Assembly (NCBI GenBank): GCA_038238185.1
Contig: JBBRXY010000005.1
Coordinates: 12,432-76,431 of the forward strand
Source of the DNA: DATAQC01 sp038238185
GTDB lineage: Bacteria > Actinomycetota > Acidimicrobiia > Acidimicrobiales > AC-14
DNA length: 64,000 bases
Direction of reading: 5' to 3'
Made by a program: the position numbers and the translations under genes. Within the stretch, counting starts at the first letter, position 1; every line of letters begins with the position of its first letter. The notes under the pieces are model-generated. The model did no database searches and was not told the DNA's origin. It saw nothing but the letters and a program-made list of their open reading frames with translations. Below, in pieces: positions 26,942 to 34,838 of this stretch.

Positions 26942-29307
26942 GCACCCGCCCCCGGCGGGGAGGTGCCTCGGGGTCAGGGCCCGAACGGCCCCGTGACTGG
27001 AAAACACTGGCGCCGACGGTCGCCGACCTGGCTCTGACCGCGGTCACCGCCGCTGCCGTCGTGGGCCTGGCCCGCCTGTTCACCGACACGTCCTTCCTCG
27101 CGCCGATGCTCGTCGTGGTGGCCGCCGGGCAGGGACTGGCCGTCGTCCTGCGCCGGCTGGGAATCGGTCTCGCCCTGGCCATGGTGCTGTCGGGAATCGG
27201 CCTCCTCGTTGTCGTGGGCTGGGTCATCGAACCCCAGACCCTCACCTTCGGTCTGCCCCTGGGCCCCACGTGGCACGCCATCCGGGTCGACCTCGCTTCG
27301 GCGGCCGACCTGTTCGACCAGGTCCGGGCGCCCACACCCGCCACCCGCGGGTTCATCCTCGCCTGCGCGGTCGTCGCCTGGATGTCGGCGTTCGCGGCCG
27401 ACACGTTCGCCTTCCGGGCCCGAGCCCGCTTCGAGGCGCTCGTGCCGTCGTTCGTTCTGTTCCTCTTCGGTGCCGTGCTCGGCGCCGACCGGTTCCGCCT
27501 GGCTTCGGCCGGGCTGTACCTGGGCGCCATCCTCGTGTTCTTCGTGCTGGCCGACCAGGTGGGCCAGGCTCGCGCCGCCTGGTTTGCCGGCCGGGCCGGC
27601 GCCGGAGGACGGGCCCTGGCCCGCGCCGGCCTGATCACCGCCCTCGTGGTGGTGGTGGCCACGCTGGTGATCGCCCCCCGCCTCCCCGGCGCGCACGCCA
27701 CCGGGGTCGTGGCCTTGAAGAAGGGAGCGAGCGACAGGTCGGGATCCCGGGTGACCGTCAGCCCCCTCGTCGACATCCGGGCCCGGCTGGTCGACCAATC
27801 CGGTGCGGAGCTGTTCTCGGTGAGCAGCGACACCGCCACCTACTGGCGCCTCACCTCCCTGGAGCGCTTCGACGGCACCATCTGGTCGTCGGTTGGGAGC
27901 TACGAGCCGGCCCGGGGTCGCCTTCCCGCCGGCGTCACCTCCCGATCCAACGCACAGACTCTGGTGCAGCAGTTCGACGTAGGAGCCCTCTCGTCCATCT
28001 GGCTCCCCGCCGCCTTCCGTCCCGAGCGTCTCGATGGCGTCAGCGGTGTTCGCTTCGACCCCGACTCGGCCAGCCTCCTTACCGAGGCGGCCAGCGCCAA
28101 CGGACTTCGCTATTCCGTCGAATCGTCGCTGCCCCGCCTCACTGCCGACGACCTCGCCACTGCGTCATCGGCCCTCTCCGCCGGCGAGGCCCGCCGCTAC
28201 CTCGACCTACCGTCGGAGTTCCCGGCACCCGTCCGCCTCGAAGCCCAGCGGGTGACCACCGGCGACGCCACCACCTGTGGGCTCCTCGCCTGTTCGGCCG
28301 AGGAATCGTCGACCGGACAGCTGACGCCGTTCCACCAGGCCCGGGCGCTCCAGGACTGGTTCCGGACCAACTTCACCTACGACCTGAACGTGCCCGCGGG
28401 CCACGACGACGGGGCCATCCAGAGGTTCCTCAGGGTCAAGGCGGGCTACTGCGAGCAGTTCGCCGGCACCTTCGCGGCGATGGCCCGATCGATCGACCTC
28501 CCGAGTCGCGTCGCCGTCGGCTTCACGTCCGGCACCCTCGGGGCCGACCGCCGCTACCACGTCACCGGCCGGGAGGCCCATGCCTGGCCCGAGGTGTACC
28601 TGGCCCCCTACGGATGGGTGTCGTTCGAGCCCACCCCCGGCCGGGTCCACCCCGGAACCGAGGCCTACACCGGCGTCGGCGCCACGGCCCCGGTCCCCGG
28701 CACCGACGAACCGGCCGCCCCCGCCACCACCCCCCCGGTCAACGCCGCTCCGCCAGCCGGACAATCGGCGCCTACCACCTCGGCGCCCTCTCCGGCCGAC
28801 GCCAAGTCCCCGAACACGGCGACGCCGTCGGGTTGGCCCCTCGCGGCGACGCTGGGGCTGATCGTGTTGGTTGTCGCGATCTACCTGGGTGGGGTGCCCC
28901 TGGCCTACCGGATGCGCCATTCGCGCCGGCGGGCCCGCGCCGCCACGCCCACCGACCGGGTCCTGCTGGCGTGGTCGGAGGCCGAGGAGGACCTGGCCCG
29001 GGCGGGAATCGGCCAGCGGCCGGCGGAGACGGCGATCGAGTACGCGACGCGCGCCCGTTCGGGGTTGCCCGACACCTCGGCGGGGTCGGCCATGTTCGAA
29101 CTTGCCGGCCAGCTCTCCTCGGCCGCCTACTCCCCCGCCGGCGCCGACGACGCCGCCGCCCACCGAGCCGAATCCGCCGCCGCTACCGTCCGCACCGCGG
29201 TGCGCTCCGACGTGGGCCCGGTAGCAAGGACCCTGTGGTCGCTCGACCCCAGGCCCCTCGTGAAGGCCGTCGAGCGAGCCCGGCGGTCGTCGCGTCGCTC
29301 CCGCTGA
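26938..29307 (+). CDS. Membrane transglutaminase-like protein (DUF3488-TGc-DUF4129)
   Basis: 789-residue TgpA-like protein. Residues 1-250 hold about seven membrane spans. An extracytoplasmic domain follows with transglutaminase Cys in VKAGYCEQFAGTFAAMARS, His in GREAHAWPEVYL and an acidic residue in YGWVSFEPTPG, where Glu replaces the usual Asp, as in many actinobacterial members. A Pro/Ala/Thr linker (about residues 580-625), another membrane span and a cytoplasmic C-terminal DUF4129-like domain end the protein. Substrate unknown; envelope function inferred from neighbours moxR and DUF58. Confidence 0.88.
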   Translation: MSTRPRRGGASGSGPERPRDWKTLAPTVADLALTAVTAAAVVGLARLFTDTSFLAPMLVVVAAGQGLAVVLRRLGIGLALAMVLSGIGLLVVVGWVIEPQTLTFGLPLGPTWHAIRVDLASAADLFDQVRAPTPATRGFILACAVVAWMSAFAADTFAFRARARFEALVPSFVLFLFGAVLGADRFRLASAGLYLGAILVFFVLADQVGQARAAWFAGRAGAGGRALARAGLITALVVVVATLVIAPRLPGAHATGVVALKKGASDRSGSRVTVSPLVDIRARLVDQSGAELFSVSSDTATYWRLTSLERFDGTIWSSVGSYEPARGRLPAGVTSRSNAQTLVQQFDVGALSSIWLPAAFRPERLDGVSGVRFDPDSASLLTEAASANGLRYSVESSLPRLTADDLATASSALSAGEARRYLDLPSEFPAPVRLEAQRVTTGDATTCGLLACSAEESSTGQLTPFHQARALQDWFRTNFTYDLNVPAGHDDGAIQRFLRVKAGYCEQFAGTFAAMARSIDLPSRVAVGFTSGTLGADRRYHVTGREAHAWPEVYLAPYGWVSFEPTPGRVHPGTEAYTGVGATAPVPGTDEPAAPATTPPVNAAPPAGQSAPTTSAPSPADAKSPNTATPSGWPLAATLGLIVLVVAIYLGGVPLAYRMRHSRRRARAATPTDRVLLAWSEAEEDLARAGIGQRPAETAIEYATRARSGLPDTSAGSAMFELAGQLSSAAYSPAGADDAAAHRAESAAATVRTAVRSDVGPVARTLWSLDPRPLVKAVERARRSSRRSR

Positions 29308-29312
29308 TAAGG

Positions 29313-29372
29313 CGGCGCTTCGGTTGATCAGTCGGCGCTTCGGTTGATCAGTCGGCGCTTCGGTTGATCAGT
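29313..29372. repeat. 20-bp direct repeat, 3 copies, spanning the DUF3040 stop
   Basis: Units at 29313-29332, 29333-29352 and 29353-29372 are identical (CGGCGCTTCGGTTGATCAGT). Each contains TGATCA, a stop codon on both strands. The third copy supplies the stop of the convergent DUF3040 gene. Confidence 0.95.
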
Positions 29373-29742
29373 CCTCGCGCTTGAAGCGTTTCCTGATGCG
29401 CTTGCCGGCGTCGCCCATGCTCTCGCGCAGGTTGTGGGTCTTCATGGTGTCGGACACCTGACGCCAGCCGGCCCGGCCCATCTTGCGCAGGTTGCGCTCG
29501 AAGATCACCGCCGAGCCGAGCATCACCAGGAAGCCGGCGAATCCCAGGTAGAGGTTCGAGGCGAAGGCCACGAGGAGCAGGACGAAGCCGCAGATGAAGC
29601 CGAGCGTCGCCCATTTGAGGTTGCGCCCAGCGTGGCGGTACAGCGTCGTCTTGCCGACCTCACGCGCGAAGGCAGGATCGCTCTCGTAGAACTGTTGCTC
29701 TATCTCATGGAGGATCCGTTGCTCGTCCTCGGAAAGCGGCAC
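29368..29742 (-). CDS. DUF3040 membrane protein
   Basis: 124-residue actinobacterial protein of unknown role. It starts PLSEDEQRILHEIEQQFYES after a GTG. It has two adjacent membrane segments (WATLGFICGFVLLLVAFASN and LYLGFAGFLVMLGSAVIFER) and a basic C-terminus ending KRIRKRFKRED. The longer open frame is rejected because the family starts at PLSE/MPLSE. DUF3040 genes commonly lie near dcw clusters and dinB in actinobacteria. Confidence 0.87.
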   Translation of the reverse strand: MPLSEDEQRILHEIEQQFYESDPAFAREVGKTTLYRHAGRNLKWATLGFICGFVLLLVAFASNLYLGFAGFLVMLGSAVIFERNLRKMGRAGWRQVSDTMKTHNLRESMGDAGKRIRKRFKRED

Positions 29743-29842
29743 GTCTACCCTCTCAACATCCCTGCTCCTTCGCAGGGGCCAATCTTCGCACAGCACGACA
29801 TGCTCAACAACGCGGTGAGACCAGGAATCTCTCTCTCCCAGA

Positions 29843-31105
29843 CTAGACCTGCGGACCCCATTGCTGGTCCCCCCGACGCCGGACCTCCAAACCTTTCTCG
29901 CCGACGAGCGACGCCGGCCCCACGGCCCGGTCACCGAAGCGGACGCGAACCTGGTCGACGGCCCTGGCCACGCCCTCCCCACGGTCCCCTGCGGCCAACA
30001 CCTCCTCGAGGCTGAGTTGGCGGCCCCGGGCCGCCACCAGGTTGGACGCGCTGAGCCCGAGGAGCCGTACCCCGGGTGACACATCGACGCCGGCCAGGAG
30101 GGCGTGGGCGGCGGCGGAGAGGGCCGGGCCGGTATCGAGCCCATCGGGCTCGGTGTGGGACCGGGTGATGGTACGAAAGTCTCCGAAGCGCACCTTCAGG
30201 GTCACCGTCCGCCCCGAGAGCCCGGCGCTGCGCAGCCGGCTGGCGACGGCGTCGGACAGCCGCACCACCTCACGGCGGAGGACATCGGGGTCGCGATGGT
30301 CGCGTGGGTAGGTCTCCTCGTGGCCGACGGACTTGGCCGCCCGGTCGGCCACGACCGGGCGAGGGTCCCCGTTGTGGGCCAGAGCATGCAGGGACCTACC
30401 CGACGCCTGCCCGAGGGCACCGATCAGGGTGTCGAGCGGAAGGGCGGCGAGGTCGCCGACCGTCTCGATCCCGAAGCGGTCAAGGCGGCGGCGGGTGGCC
30501 GGGCCCACACCCCAGAGAGCGCCCACCGGGTGGGCGTGCAGGAAGACCAGTTCCTCGTCGGCGACCACCACCTTCACGCCGAGCCCGGGCAGGGGTCCGG
30601 CCATCGACGGTGTGGGCTTGGCCGCCTCCGAGGCCAGCTTGGCCAGCAACTTCGTGGTGGCCACCCCCACCGACGACCACAGCCCGACCTCGTCGTGGAC
30701 CCGGGCCCGCAACTGCACGGCGATCTCCGGCCCCGACCCCCACAGGCGGCGCACCGAGGAGACGTCGAGGAAGGCCTCGTCCAGGGAGATCCCCTCGACG
30801 AAGGGGGTGAACGACGCGAGAACGGCATGGAGGCGCCGGCTGTAGTCGGCATAGACGTCGTGGCGGCCGGCGAGGAAGACGGCACCGGGGCATAGGCGCC
30901 GGGCCCGCGCCGAGGGCATCGCCGAGTGCACCCCGTAGGCCCGGGCCTCGTAGGACGCCGCCGCCACCACCCCCCGCCCCCCGGTGCCTCCCACGACCAC
31001 GGCCTTGCCGACGAGGCTCGGGTCCTCCAGCACCTCAACGGCGGCGAAGAAGGCGTCGAGGTCGACATGAAGGATCGACGGCTCCCGGCTTCGAGGACCG
31101 ACCAT
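29843..31105 (-). CDS. dinB: DNA polymerase IV (Y-family, DinB)
   Basis: Translesion polymerase, 420 residues. Catalytic motifs: ILHVDLDAFFAAVE, YEARAYGVHSAMPS, YADYSRRL, ISLDEAFLDVSSV (acidic pair), SVGVATTKLLAKLASEAAKP and the helix-hairpin-helix region GVGPATRRRLDRFGIETVGD. The C-terminal little-finger domain is present. The C-terminus ends RRRGDQQWGPQV, not a classical beta-clamp QLxLF, although the internal RQLSLEE could serve. ATG 31105 lies 8 nt after a TACGCT -10, a leaderless arrangement. No LexA box is visible in the 24-nt intergenic space. Confidence 0.92.
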   Translation of the reverse strand: MVGPRSREPSILHVDLDAFFAAVEVLEDPSLVGKAVVVGGTGGRGVVAAASYEARAYGVHSAMPSARARRLCPGAVFLAGRHDVYADYSRRLHAVLASFTPFVEGISLDEAFLDVSSVRRLWGSGPEIAVQLRARVHDEVGLWSSVGVATTKLLAKLASEAAKPTPSMAGPLPGLGVKVVVADEELVFLHAHPVGALWGVGPATRRRLDRFGIETVGDLAALPLDTLIGALGQASGRSLHALAHNGDPRPVVADRAAKSVGHEETYPRDHRDPDVLRREVVRLSDAVASRLRSAGLSGRTVTLKVRFGDFRTITRSHTEPDGLDTGPALSAAAHALLAGVDVSPGVRLLGLSASNLVAARGRQLSLEEVLAAGDRGEGVARAVDQVRVRFGDRAVGPASLVGEKGLEVRRRGDQQWGPQV

Positions 31106-31113
31106 CAACCCCC

Positions 31114-31123
31114 AGCGTACGAT
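31114..31123. promoter_or_regulatory. Overlapping divergent -10 elements (dinB / 104-aa gene)
   Basis: Minus-strand TACGCT (31114-31119) and plus-strand TACGAT (31118-31123) share TA. They lie 8 and 6 nt from their start codons, so both genes would be leaderless and transcription in the two directions should exclude each other. Confidence 0.5.
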
Positions 31124-31129
31124 GCTTCG

Positions 31130-31444
31130 ATGCCTGACGACGGTGCCGACGGAGAGCGAAAGGCGCCGACCGGGTCCGACACTCCGCCCAGGGGACCGGT
31201 CGGGCCGACCGCCCTCCCAGGGGTCGGGGCGCGGGTCGTCGCCTTCGTGGTCATCTGCGTGGGCGGGCTCTCGGGCCTGCTGATCGGGTTGGCTCTGGTG
31301 CGGGTGCAATGCACCGGCGACTGCGACGTGGCTCAGGGGACGGGGGCCCTGGTGGGAGCGGTGGTCTCGGCGATCGGCGTCGCCGTCATCGCCGTCCTCG
31401 TCCTCCGCGCCATGGGCGAGTGGCAGGCGGGCGGGCGGGGCTGA
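31130..31444 (+). CDS. Small two-span membrane protein (104 aa)
   Basis: Not recognised. An acidic/Pro-rich N-terminus (about 40 residues, including TPPRGPVGP encoded by a copy of the minisatellite-related sequence) is followed by two membrane segments: VVAFVVICVGGLSGLLIGLA and LVGAVVSAIGVAVIAVLVLR. Between them lies RVQCTGDCDVAQG with two cysteines. Start ATG is 6 nt after a -10 element. Divergent from dinB; ends before a strong bidirectional hairpin. Confidence 0.7.
   Translation: MPDDGADGERKAPTGSDTPPRGPVGPTALPGVGARVVAFVVICVGGLSGLLIGLALVRVQCTGDCDVAQGTGALVGAVVSAIGVAVIAVLVLRAMGEWQAGGRG
31181..31207 (+). repeat. Single minisatellite-related copy (104-aa gene)
   Basis: ACTCCGCCCAGGGGACCGGT plus CGGGCCG. 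It differs at three positions from the ArsA copy (46631-46657) and closely resembles the repeat units at 39842-39914 and 54254-54343. Confidence 0.55.
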
Positions 31445-31476
31445 GCGCTACTCCTGGCGCCTGAGAACAGCTCCCA

Positions 31477-31504
31477 GGTCAGCGGGGTTTGGGCCCCGCT
31501 GACC
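31477..31504. terminator. Bidirectional terminator-like hairpin
   Basis: GGTCAGCGGGG (31477-31487) and CCCCGCTGACC (31494-31504) form a perfect 11-bp stem with a 6-nt loop, between the convergent 104-aa and PIG-L genes. There is no T tract, so intrinsic termination would be of the T-less type seen in high-GC actinobacteria. Confidence 0.6.
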
Positions 31505-31518
31505 GCGGCGGGCGTGGC

Positions 31519-31544
31519 CCCTAGGGCCCGGGTGCCCTCCGCTG
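31519..31544. repeat. 26-bp gene-end repeat, copy 1
   Basis: CCCTAGGGCCCGGGTGCCC followed by TCCGCTG, 8 nt past the PIG-L stop. Copy 2, with two differences, is at 36846-36871 and contains the stop of another minus-strand gene. Confidence 0.7.
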
Positions 31545-31552
31545 GTGACCGT

Positions 31553-32266
31553 TCAACTCAGGTTCAGGCGACGGAAGCCTTCGGCCAGGCGGGTTCCGCC
31601 GGCCCGACCGTCGTCTTCGGCCCGGGCGGTGATCACGGCCCGGAGCCATTCTTCACCCTCGCTGCCGAGCTGGCTGCGGTGGCAGGCCAGGGCTGCCACC
31701 TTGGTATCGAGCACCGAGGCCATGTCGACCCATACATTGGGGGCCAGGGTCCCCGACAGCAAGACGACCGGCACCTGGTGGGCAGGGCCGGCATCGGGGA
31801 AGTACAGCGGATTGCCCGCCGCGGGTGCAACCGCGTCGAGGGTGGCCCAGCCCACCATGCGATGGTCGCGGTGGTTGAAATAGGTGTCCCCGAAGATGAC
31901 CGCGGTGGGATCGGGGCAGACCACCACGTCGGGACGGACGCGGCGAATGGTGGCGACGATGAGTGCTCGTACCGCCGCGGTGTTCTCGATCTCGCCGTCG
32001 TCGACATCGAGCTGGTCGTGGCCGGCCAGACCGAGCACTTGGGCAGCGGCGGCGACCTCGTCGGCCCGCAGTGCGGAGAGCTCGTTGGGGTCGGTGGCCG
32101 GGTCCGGTGACCCCTTGTCGCCCCGGGTGCAGGTGAGGGCGTGCACCTCGGCTCCCCCTGCCGCCCACGCGGCCAGGGTGCCGCCGCAGGAGATCTCCGG
32201 GTCGTCGGGGTGGGCATAGACGGCGAGAGCTCGCGCCGGCACCGTGTCGAACCGCTCAGGTGGCAT
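31553..32266 (-). CDS. PIG-L/LmbE-family zinc deacetylase
   Basis: N-acetylglucosaminyl-deacetylase-fold enzyme (MshB/BshB relatives). It has AVYAHPDDPEISCGGTLAAW (AHPDD zinc ligands and catalytic Asp), CTRGDKGSPD and the downstream zinc motif NHRDHRMVGWATL. About 237 residues. ATG 32266 is chosen because TACGGT lies 6 nt upstream, matching the leaderless pattern; 32308 is an alternative. Mycothiol biosynthesis is possible, but no mycothiol gene is adjacent. Confidence 0.85.
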   Translation of the reverse strand: MPPERFDTVPARALAVYAHPDDPEISCGGTLAAWAAGGAEVHALTCTRGDKGSPDPATDPNELSALRADEVAAAAQVLGLAGHDQLDVDDGEIENTAAVRALIVATIRRVRPDVVVCPDPTAVIFGDTYFNHRDHRMVGWATLDAVAPAAGNPLYFPDAGPAHQVPVVLLSGTLAPNVWVDMASVLDTKVAALACHRSQLGSEGEEWLRAVITARAEDDGRAGGTRLAEGFRRLNLS

Positions 32267-32272
32267 GAGGCG

Positions 32273-32292
32273 ACCGTAGTTGTGCGTAGGGT
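32273..32292. promoter_or_regulatory. Divergent leaderless -10 pair (PIG-L / IMPase)
   Basis: Minus-strand TACGGT (32273-32278) is 6 nt from ATG 32266. Plus-strand TAGGGT (32287-32292) is 6 nt from GTG 32299. Same geometry as the dinB divergent pair. Confidence 0.5.
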
Positions 32293-32298
32293 CGGGTC

Positions 32299-33219
32299 GT
32301 GGCCGCACCGTCCGATCTCGTCGACCTGGCCGCCCTCGTCGACCTGGCGGTGAGCCTGGCCACCGACGCCGGGGCCCTGCTCCTCGAGGGTCGGGCGTCG
32401 GTCCATGCCGACATCGCCACCAAGACGAGCGCCACCGACATGGTCACCGACATGGACCGGGCCTCGGAGGCCCTGATCGTAGAGGGCCTGATCCGGGCCC
32501 GCCCCGACGACGGGATCCTCGCCGAGGAGGGGTCGAACCGGGCCGGCTCGAGCGGCGTGCGCTGGGTCATCGACCCCCTCGACGGCACCACCAACTACCT
32601 CTACGGCCACCCCACCTTCGCCGTGTCGATCGCCGCCGAGCTCGACGGCCGCCCCGTGGTCGGCGTCGTCGGCGCCCCGGCCCACGACGAGATGTTCCGA
32701 GCCGTCGTCGGCGGGGGAGCGTTCGCCACCGGCGGCCGGTCGTTCGGCGAAGGCCGGCGCCTCGCCGTCTCGGGCGCCACCGACCTGGACACCTGCCTGG
32801 TGGCCACCGGGTTCTCCTACGTGGCCGAGCGGCGCAAGGCCCAGGGGGCGGTGCTGAGCCGGGTGCTGCCGCTGGTCCGGGACATCCGCCGTCTGGGAGC
32901 CGCTGCCCTCGACCTGTGCTGGGTGGCGTGCGGCCGAGTCGACGCCTACTACGAAGCCGGGCTCCAGCCGTGGGACCTGGCCGCCGGCGCCCTCATTGCC
33001 GCCGAGGCCGGGGCCGGCGTCGTGGGCCTGGACGGGCCGGTTCCCGGTTCGGGCTCGGTCCTGGCCGCCACCCCGGCCCTGGTCGACCCCCTACGCCAGC
33101 TCCTCGACGATCTCGAGCCCTGGCCCCGCGGTTCTGGTCACGCTTCTACCGGCCATAGCGTGACCGGAACGGGTTTCTCTACGCCGAGCCGGGCCACCAA
33201 AGGGCCACCACCTGCCTGA
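32299..33219 (+). CDS. Inositol-1-monophosphatase family protein
   Basis: Lithium-sensitive-type phosphatase. Motifs: TSATDMVTDMDRASE, ILAEEGSN (metal-binding Glu), WVIDPLDGTTNYLYGHPTFA and the C-terminal GLQPWDLAAGALIAAEAGAG. In an actinobacterium it may supply myo-inositol for phosphatidylinositol or mycothiol. 306 residues, including a poorly conserved C-terminal extension that overlaps the convergent methyltransferase by 41 nt. Confidence 0.9.
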   Translation: MAAPSDLVDLAALVDLAVSLATDAGALLLEGRASVHADIATKTSATDMVTDMDRASEALIVEGLIRARPDDGILAEEGSNRAGSSGVRWVIDPLDGTTNYLYGHPTFAVSIAAELDGRPVVGVVGAPAHDEMFRAVVGGGAFATGGRSFGEGRRLAVSGATDLDTCLVATGFSYVAERRKAQGAVLSRVLPLVRDIRRLGAAALDLCWVACGRVDAYYEAGLQPWDLAAGALIAAEAGAGVVGLDGPVPGSGSVLAATPALVDPLRQLLDDLEPWPRGSGHASTGHSVTGTGFSTPSRATKGPPPA

Positions 33220-33979
33220 AGCCCAGCTCGGCGTCGGCGGGAAGGAGGGCGTCGACCTCGGGGTCCCGCTCGGGCGGGAGACAGAGATGGCGTCGGACGA
33301 GACCCACCCACGCGTGCCGAGGGCGATCGGGTCGGGGTGGGGCGAGAAAGGCCTCGGACGACACGTTCAGGCCGGCCTCGACCAGCACGGCCACGGCGTC
33401 GTCGGCCGTGGGGCCGGTGGGACGGTCCAGGTCGTGGAAATGTCGCCAGAGCGGGGCCTGACCCGACCGTGGATGGGTGGAGGTGACCTCGACGACCACC
33501 CGACGTCGGGCATGAGCGGTGAGGGCCAAGGCGAACGCCGCCAGATCGGCCACGTTGTAGAGCACGTGGTTGCACACCACAATGTCGGCCGGCGGGACGT
33601 CTGCCGACACGTCGGGCCACCGACCCACGACCTCGGCGTGGTCGACCCCCAGCTCGTCGGCTCGGGCTGCGAAGCCGGCCAGCATCTCGGCATCGCTGTC
33701 GACGGCCATCACCCGGCGGGCCTGGCCGGCCACCGCCACCGGCAAGCTCGCCGTGCCGCCCCCGGCGCCCACGTCGATCACGGTGCCCTCGCGGGGAAGC
33801 GCCTCGAGGGCGCGACGGCGCGACAGGCTGTCGCTTCCGTCGTCGGGGTCCGGGGCGCGGAACAGCGACGGCTGGAACCCCCAGGGTGACTCGGGCGCGG
33901 TAGCGAGAATCTCCGGTGGTATGGCCCAGCCGCCCAGCTGGTCGGCCCAGCGTTCGGCCGCGCCGGTCATCGCCGCCAC
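33179..33979 (-). CDS. Class I SAM-dependent methyltransferase
   Basis: 266-residue Rossmann-fold methyltransferase. SAM loop VIDVGAGGGTASLPVA, acidic VMAVDSDAEML and DIVVCNHVLYNVADLAAFA (motif IV position) are clear. Substrate unknown. It follows the VOC gene by 9 nt and is probably cotranscribed. ATG 33970 is an alternative start. The 3' end overlaps the IMPase gene antisense. Confidence 0.78.
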   Translation of the reverse strand: MAAMTGAAERWADQLGGWAIPPEILATAPESPWGFQPSLFRAPDPDDGSDSLSRRRALEALPREGTVIDVGAGGGTASLPVAVAGQARRVMAVDSDAEMLAGFAARADELGVDHAEVVGRWPDVSADVPPADIVVCNHVLYNVADLAAFALALTAHARRRVVVEVTSTHPRSGQAPLWRHFHDLDRPTGPTADDAVAVLVEAGLNVSSEAFLAPPRPDRPRHAWVGLVRRHLCLPPERDPEVDALLPADAELGFRQVVALWWPGSA

Positions 33980-33988
33980 GCGACGCGG

Positions 33989-34768
33989 CTATCCGGTCAG
34001 GCCGGCTTGGACGGCAATGACGTTGAACACGGCCCCGGCGGGATCGGCGACGACGGCGAAGCGCCCGGGCTCGATGTCTCTCGGGCCCATCATCAGACTT
34101 CCCCCGAGATCGGTGACGCGGGCCACCGCGGCGTCGGTGTCGGCGACGGAGAAGTACACCGCCCAGAAGGGCGGAATCGCCGCGGGCAGGTTGGGCGGCT
34201 TGGCCATCATCCCGGCCACCGAACGGCCCCCGACCTTCCACTCGGTGTAGCCACCGGGCGAACCGGGCTCGCCGTGGGTCTCCGCCTCCCATCCGAACAC
34301 GGCCGAGTAGAAGGCCGTGGCCGCCACAACGTCGGTGGTGACCAGCTCGCACCAGGAGAAGGCGCCGGGTTCGTTCACCAGGCCCGCCCCCGCGTGGGTG
34401 CCTGCCTGCCAGATCGAGAAGACCGCCCCCTGGGGGTCGCCCAGCACGGCCATGCGACCGAAGCCCATCACGTCCATGGGCGCCAGCAGGATGCGCCCGC
34501 CGTTGTCGGTGACCCTGGCGGCCAGCGCCTCGGCGTCGTCCACGTTGATGTAGGTCGACCAGTACGGCGTACCGGGGTTCTGCTGGGGCCCGAGGCCGGC
34601 CACCGGCTTGTCCTTGAGCATCGCCATCCGGTAGCCACCGGCCTCCGCAGGGCCCTCCTGCACGTCCCAGCCGAAGAGGGCGCGGTAGAACTCCACCGCC
34701 TTGGCTGCGTCGGCCGTTCCCAGGTCGACCCAGGACGGGACGCCGTGCTCGTAGGACTTCATCTCCAT
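33989..34768 (-). CDS. Tandem VOC (glyoxalase/bleomycin-resistance fold) protein
   Basis: 259 residues with two VOC modules: PSWVDLGTADAAKAVEFYRA then LFGWDVQEG, and FSWCELVTTDVVAATAFYSA then VFGWEAETHG. Both halves end in an F-x-x-x-DPxGA segment (LGDPQGAVFSIWQ, VADPAGAVFNVIA). Family members include hydroxylases and glyoxalases; activity here is unassigned. Confidence 0.85.
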   Translation of the reverse strand: MEMKSYEHGVPSWVDLGTADAAKAVEFYRALFGWDVQEGPAEAGGYRMAMLKDKPVAGLGPQQNPGTPYWSTYINVDDAEALAARVTDNGGRILLAPMDVMGFGRMAVLGDPQGAVFSIWQAGTHAGAGLVNEPGAFSWCELVTTDVVAATAFYSAVFGWEAETHGEPGSPGGYTEWKVGGRSVAGMMAKPPNLPAAIPPFWAVYFSVADTDAAVARVTDLGGSLMMGPRDIEPGRFAVVADPAGAVFNVIAVQAGLTG

Positions 34769-34838
34769 CGGACCCTCCGTTCGTCGCCCCGGTTTCTAAC
34801 ACGCGGACGCCCTGTCGGCCGAGGGCCCGGACCGGCGA

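Noticed and set aside
31106..31129. SOS box for dinB
   Set aside because: No CGAAC-N4-GTTCG or close variant in the intergenic sequence or the first bases upstream.
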